Assembly: GCF_027922045.1 (NCBI RefSeq)
Contig: NZ_BSEX01000024.1
Span: 111,127-175,126 of the forward strand
Length of the DNA stretch: 64,000 nt
Source of the DNA: Microbacterium terregens
GTDB lineage: Bacteria; Pseudomonadota; Alphaproteobacteria; Sphingomonadales; Sphingomonadaceae
Direction: 5' to 3'
How positions within the stretch are numbered: the first letter of the stretch is position 1; every line of letters begins with the position of its first letter. Under the pieces are notes generated by a model. That model had not been told where the DNA came from, ran no database searches, and was given only the letters and a program-made list of their open reading frames with translations. Shown one piece after another: positions 60,492 to 64,000 of this stretch. The position numbers were made by a program, and so were the translations under genes.

Positions 60492-62255
60492 ATGCGTCCC
60501 GTACTGAACATCCACCGCTCGATCCTCGGGCAACCCTGGCGCTGGCGCGGCTTGGCCGCAGACCCGTGCGACGCGAGCTTCGCGCCCGACGACCTGATCA
60601 CCCAGCTGCTGCTCGCCCGCGGCTGCGCGCGTGACGCGCTGGAGGCGCATCGCAGCCCCAGCATTCGCGGCTTCATGCCGAACCCATCGATCTTCCGTGA
60701 CATGGACAAGGCCGCCGACCGGCTGGCTGATGCCGTACAGGCGGGCGAGCAGGTCGCGATCTTCGGCGACTATGACGTCGACGGGGCGACTTCGGCGGCG
60801 CTGCTGATCCTGCTGCTGCGCCAGCTGGGCATCGAGCCGCGCGCCTATATCCCGGATCGGATGACGGAGGGTTACGGCCCCTCGGGCCCGGCGCTGCTGC
60901 GGCTGAAGGAAGAAGGCGCGAGCCTGATCGTTACGGTGGACTGCGGCGCCCAGGCGTTCGAGGCGCTGGACGCGGCGCGCGAGGCCAAGGTCGACGTGGT
61001 GGTGGTCGACCATCACAAGTGCGCAGCCGCCCTCCCCTATGCGCATGCGCTGGTGAACCCCAATCGCATGGACGAGCGCGAGGGTGCCGAGCACGGGCAC
61101 CTCGCAGCCGTCGGCGTAGCCTTCCTGCTGGGAGCAGCGCTGTTGCGCACGCTCAGGACGCGGGGCTGGTTCGCCAACCGTCCGGAGCCCAAGCTGATCG
61201 AGCTGCTGGACCTCGTCGCGCTGGGCACCGTCGCCGACGTCGCGCAGTTGCGCGGGCTGAACCGCGCCTTTGTCGCCCAGGGGCTCAAGGTCATGGCGCA
61301 GCGCCGTAACCTGGGGCTGGCCGCGCTGATCGAGGCGTCCAGGCTGACGCGGGCGCCGACCTGCTCGGACCTGGGCTTCGCGCTCGGGCCGCGGATCAAC
61401 GCGGGCGGGCGCGTCGGCCGATCGGACCTGGGCGTCCGGCTGCTGACCACCCGGGATCGGGACGAGGCTCGCGCGATCGCCGAGGAACTGGACCGGCTGA
61501 ACGAGGAACGCCGCGCCATCGAGGCGGTGGTGCAGGCCGAGGCAGAGGAGCGCTGCGTTGCGCAGCAGGACCGCGGCGTGGCGGTGGTTTCCGGGCGCGG
61601 ATGGCATGCCGGCGTGATCGGCATCGTCGCAGGCCGGCTGAAGGAAAAGCTCGGGCGCCCCGTCCTGGTCATCGCCGTCGACGAGAATGGCGTCGGCAAG
61701 GGCTCGGGCCGGTCGATCGCAGGCGTCGACCTGGGCGCGGCGATCCTCTCGGCGAAGGACAGCGGCCTTCTCCACGCAGGCGGCGGCCATGCCATGGCGG
61801 CGGGCGTCACCGTGTCGGAGGACACGATTCCGGCGCTCGCCGACTTTCTGCACGACAGCCTCGCCGAGGCCGTGGAACGCGCGCGCGGCGAACGCGCGCT
61901 GCTGTTCGACGCGGTGCTCGCCCCCGGCGGCGTGAACCCGATGCTGGTGGAGGCTCTGGAGGTGGGCGGTCCCTACGGGGTCGGCTGGCCCGCGCCGCGC
62001 GTGGCAGCCGGCCCGGTGCGCGTGATCCGCGCGGATACGGTCGGCAACGGCCATGTCCGGCTGACGGTCGCCGGAGACGACGGGCGCAGCCTGAAGGCCG
62101 TGGCGTTCCGGCAGGCGGACACGCCGCTCGGCATGGCGCTGCTCGGCGCGCCGCCCCACCGGCGGCTATGGCTCGCCGGGCGGGCGAAGATCGACGATTG
62201 GGGCAGCCGCCCCGCCGCCGAGCTCCACGTCGAAGACGCAGCCTGGGCCGATTGA
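60492..62255 (+). CDS. recJ: Single-stranded-DNA-specific exonuclease RecJ
   Basis: 587-residue 5'-3' ssDNA exonuclease acting in recombination and mismatch repair. DHH-superfamily motifs: FGDYDVDGATSAALL (Asp93, 95, 97), VTVDCGAQ (Asp150), VVVDHHKC (Asp173-His174-His175), then LVALGTVADVAQLRGLNRAFV, GPRINAGGRVG and, in the DHHA1 part, GSGRSIAGVDL and HAGGGHAMAAG. Length is standard. No strong ribosome-binding site before the ATG. Confidence 0.96.
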   Translation: MRPVLNIHRSILGQPWRWRGLAADPCDASFAPDDLITQLLLARGCARDALEAHRSPSIRGFMPNPSIFRDMDKAADRLADAVQAGEQVAIFGDYDVDGATSAALLILLLRQLGIEPRAYIPDRMTEGYGPSGPALLRLKEEGASLIVTVDCGAQAFEALDAAREAKVDVVVVDHHKCAAALPYAHALVNPNRMDEREGAEHGHLAAVGVAFLLGAALLRTLRTRGWFANRPEPKLIELLDLVALGTVADVAQLRGLNRAFVAQGLKVMAQRRNLGLAALIEASRLTRAPTCSDLGFALGPRINAGGRVGRSDLGVRLLTTRDRDEARAIAEELDRLNEERRAIEAVVQAEAEERCVAQQDRGVAVVSGRGWHAGVIGIVAGRLKEKLGRPVLVIAVDENGVGKGSGRSIAGVDLGAAILSAKDSGLLHAGGGHAMAAGVTVSEDTIPALADFLHDSLAEAVERARGERALLFDAVLAPGGVNPMLVEALEVGGPYGVGWPAPRVAAGPVRVIRADTVGNGHVRLTVAGDDGRSLKAVAFRQADTPLGMALLGAPPHRRLWLAGRAKIDDWGSRPAAELHVEDAAWAD

Positions 62256-62330
62256 TGGACCCGAAACAAAAATCGCAAACACCCGCTTGACCGCCCGGCA
62301 GCATTTCCCTAGTTCGCCGCAACCGGCAAC

Positions 62331-62405
62331 GGCCCCTTCGTCTAGTGGTTAGGACGCGGCCCTTTCACGGCTGAAACACGGGTTCGAGTCCCGTAGGGGT
62401 CACCA
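62331..62405 (+). tRNA. tRNA-Glu (anticodon TTC)
   Basis: 75 nt with encoded CCA. Acceptor GGCCCCT/AGGGGTC (one G-T), anticodon loop CTTTCAC on a CGGCC/GGCTG stem, T-loop TTCGAGT. Typical tRNA-Glu. Confidence 0.97.
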
Positions 62406-62427
62406 CGTTGAAATAGCGTGGTTTTTT
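62402..62427 (+). terminator. Terminator overlapping the tRNA-Glu 3' end
   Basis: ACCACG (including the CCA) pairs with CGTGGT around a nine-base loop and is followed by TTTTT. Confidence 0.7.
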
Positions 62428-62812
62428 AGAGGCACGGCGAGCGAGTTCCCCATTTTTGGGGCTCAGTTCCCCAGAGGTCCTCGACCGCCACTGGCTCAGC
62501 AGGCTGGTGATGATGCCGCTTACTCCTCTCGTAGCGAGCGAAGTGCCACAGCCAAAGTAGGCCGCGGGAAACTCCTGATCTTCCTGACACTCACGGTTTT
62601 CTGCGGCTTTGCGCCCTGATTTTCTTCCTGATCTCATCATGATCAAGTCATGACGTTTTAGGGTGACCTCTCAGGTTGAGAAAACGGCGCATCTTCAACG
62701 ACATAACGAAAACGGGCACCCGAGGTCAGCAAGAAGTCAGCAGCGAAAGGTGACCCAGAAAACGGCGGAAAATTGTCGTTCTTGGTCGGGTTCAGAGAGG
62801 TGGTACGGAAGA
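62428..62812. other. AT-richer stretch without a recognisable gene
   Basis: About 385 bases downstream of tRNA-Glu, visibly lower in GC than the rest of the window. I find no credible coding frame on either strand, no integrase fragment and no exact second copy of the tRNA 3' end. It contains a small CCCCATTTTTGGGG hairpin near 62447 and repeated AAAACGG strings. It looks like decayed accessory DNA or a regulatory leader. Confidence 0.6.
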
Positions 62813-63499
62813 TCAGGAATTTCCCGATCGACCTTCCCTGCTGGGGCTTGAGCCGCAGAATTTTCGCGGCGGCCGTTGCGGGCTCCGCGTATGTCTCCAG
62901 CTGCGTCGATCTGCGTCACGCCGGGGGCACAAAAAGCGGCACACCCTCGGCGGACTTCCTAGGGCTCGGATTATGCTTTTGGATGCGTCGAAAGCGCCAC
63001 AAAAAGAGCGCGGGCGAGGCGGGGGTCTCTGCGCGTAAATTGGGGTCGCAGGACCGGGGCTGGTCACGCAGGCACAGGCAGCGCACGGGGGCACAGGAAC
63101 GCGACTAGGCGCGCCGGGCGCGCGTGTGAGGGCTATGCCCTGGCGGCGTTGCACGGGCTTCCTAGGCGGCAATCGGGGCGCCGCTCTGTCTTCGTCGGCT
63201 GGCTCGGCCGTGGCGCGCGAGGCAATATTGTTGCAGGGGGCCGCTTCGCCTTCGGCCAGTAGGCTGTCGTCGATCCCGAGGTACTTGCCGAGCAGCTGCC
63301 GGTCGGCGTCAGGCAGGGCGGCCGGCGACTGGCGCTTAACGTAGCCGCCGAAGTAGCCGGCGCTCCGCCCAATCAGGCGCGACAGCGCGGTCATGGTCTC
63401 GTTGCGCTCGGCCGCCATCGCCAGCAGCGCTTCGCGCGGATCCGCTGGAAGCATTCGCCCACGGCCAAGCGACGCAATGCGCTTGCGGTCAGTAGGCAT
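62813..63499 (-). pseudogene. Truncated S24-type repressor (HTH part only)
   Basis: The first 85 or so residues match the DNA-binding part of a repressor type common in sphingomonads: DPREALLAMAAERNETMTALSRLIGRSAGYFGGYVKR, then LPDADRQLLGKYLGIDDSLLAEGE (quoted in parts). In intact relatives an S24 LexA-like autoprotease domain follows. Here the frame continues as Pro/Arg/Ser-rich sequence with no S24 motif or catalytic Ser/Lys, and I find no such motif in the other frames. The start at 63499 overlaps the end of the broken YozE-like gene by 11 bases. A short HTH-only product could still be made. Confidence 0.55.
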
Positions 63500-63857
63500 G
63501 ATAGTCGACCTCGGCGTCGTCAATCGCGGCGAACGCGTCGCCATCCGCCTGTTGCTAGTTGAGGTGGGCACGCACTTGGTCGGCATCTCCCTCGCGCGGG
63601 AACGAACGATCCGCGCGCGCTTGTTCGGCGATGCGGTCGACCCAGTCACCTCGATCCCTCTGCATCAACAACCATGCCGCGAAGCTCGGGCGCGGCTCCC
63701 GTAACGATCGACTTGCACCGTGCGACTCATACGATCCATGACCTGGTCGAAAATACGCGTTCCTATTATGTTCCGCAAGGTTCCGGCCGGCGGCACGGCT
63801 CATGGCAGCGGTAGGGCCAGGGATTGTCATGGACACCGAACCAAATATCAGGAACAA
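63489..63857 (-). pseudogene. YozE/SAM-like small protein interrupted by an amber codon
   Basis: The conserved part PSFAAWLLMQRDRGDWVDRI, FPREGDADQVRAHLN is followed by TAG at 63557-63555. The same frame then resumes with QQADGDAFAAIDDAEVDYHAY and a TGA at 63491-63489. The resumed sequence is what intact relatives carry at their C-terminus (GD...ALDDAE.DW), so one nonsense change has split the gene. In sphingomonads such a gene commonly sits just upstream of an S24-type repressor, as here. The true start is unclear; ATGs occur at 63857, 63830 and 63803. Confidence 0.6.
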
Positions 63858-63896
63858 GATCAGCCGGGGAAAAATCGCAGCGGTGTTCTTGTAGCA

Positions 63897-64000
63897 ATGC
63901 CTAAAGGCTATGCGCGTATCTTCATTGCGCTCGCAGGACTCGCACTAGGGTCAGGACTCGTTGATCACAGCCAGAAGATGACGGTGGCAGCGAGGGCGAT
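63897..64000 (+). CDS. Partial ORF with a signal-peptide-like start, runs off the window
   Basis: MPKGYARIFIALAGLALGSG begins a hydrophobic N-terminal segment and the frame stays open to the window end. No clear ribosome-binding site. The start of an exported or membrane protein is plausible, but too little is present to assign it. Confidence 0.35.
   Translation, partial: MPKGYARIFIALAGLALGSGLVDHSQKMTVAARA

Noticed and set aside
62365..62646. Minus-strand frame over the tRNA-Glu 3' half
   Set aside because: Its end is the reverse translation of the tRNA gene (TPTGLEPV), a well-known annotation artefact.
62331..64000. Direct-repeat attachment site pair for tRNA-Glu
   Set aside because: I looked by eye for a second copy of the tRNA 3' end to the right and found none; the partner site could lie beyond the window.

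Overview
The window looks like chromosomal DNA of a sphingomonad (Alphaproteobacteria, probably Sphingomonas or a close relative). The basis is very high GC, frequent GTG/TTG starts, the order eno / ftsB / pdhA / pdhB with a lipoyl domain fused to PdhB, a DUF4170 protein, a WalW-type deacetylase, and several small acidic proteins of a kind common in sphingomonads. This is inferred from gene content; no rRNA is present.

Layout. 1-1.4 kb: a dicarboxylate/amino-acid:cation symporter. 1.5-11.9 kb: a complete cellulose synthesis operon on the minus strand (BcsR/P-like, bcsQ, a bcsA-bcsB fusion, bcsC, bcsD, bcsZ). Its genes overlap or nearly touch. Divergent from it (12.1-16.1 kb) are two translationally coupled c-di-GMP genes, a GAF-PAS-GGDEF-EAL protein and a CHASE3-type GGDEF cyclase. 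A LOV-like PAS protein follows at 16.1-16.6 kb. BcsA carries a PilZ domain, so this block reads as a c-di-GMP controlled cellulose module.

16.7-27.1 kb is housekeeping: dapA, a lytic transglycosylase, greB, a NYN-LOTUS protein, a CYP152-type P450 peroxygenase, a cyclophilin, ettA and an exported M28 peptidase. 27.4-28.1 kb holds tRNA-Pro and tRNA-Ile2. 28.2-38.8 kb holds a WalW-type deacetylase, a degenerate histidine kinase, an Lrp regulator, a TPR protein, yaaA, an SDR, gyrA (TTG start, preceded by a 24-bp alternating pyrimidine-purine tract) and small proteins. 38.9-44.5 kb: trmFO, an EF-hand protein, a squalene/phytoene-synthase relative, and three TadE/TadG-type genes with a von Willebrand A domain. 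44.6-50.4 kb: pdhB, pdhA, ftsB, a CsaA-like protein, two lineage-specific small genes and enolase.

50.5-52.7 kb is a run of small envelope or stress-type proteins. 52.8-57.9 kb: a ZnuD-like TonB-dependent receptor, a GT4 glycosyltransferase overlapping a GH13 glucosidase, and a small hydrophilic protein. 58.0-62.3 kb: an orphan [2Fe-2S] protein, an RcnB-like repeat protein, a prolyl-4-hydroxylase-like dioxygenase and recJ. From tRNA-Glu (62.33 kb) to the end the window is decayed accessory DNA. It holds a YozE-like gene broken by an in-frame amber codon, overlapping a repressor that has lost its S24 peptidase domain, and a partial ORF at the edge.

Points of most interest: the BcsA-BcsB fusion with a retained signal-peptide-like junction; the overlapping cyclase/phosphodiesterase pair facing the cellulose operon; a cysteine-less LOV-like PAS protein; GGAAC-N16-CGTT sites (the alphaproteobacterial EcfG general-stress promoter) beside several small genes; the Z-DNA-prone tract before gyrA; and the decayed region next to tRNA-Glu. 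I saw no CRISPR array, insertion sequence or intact prophage.
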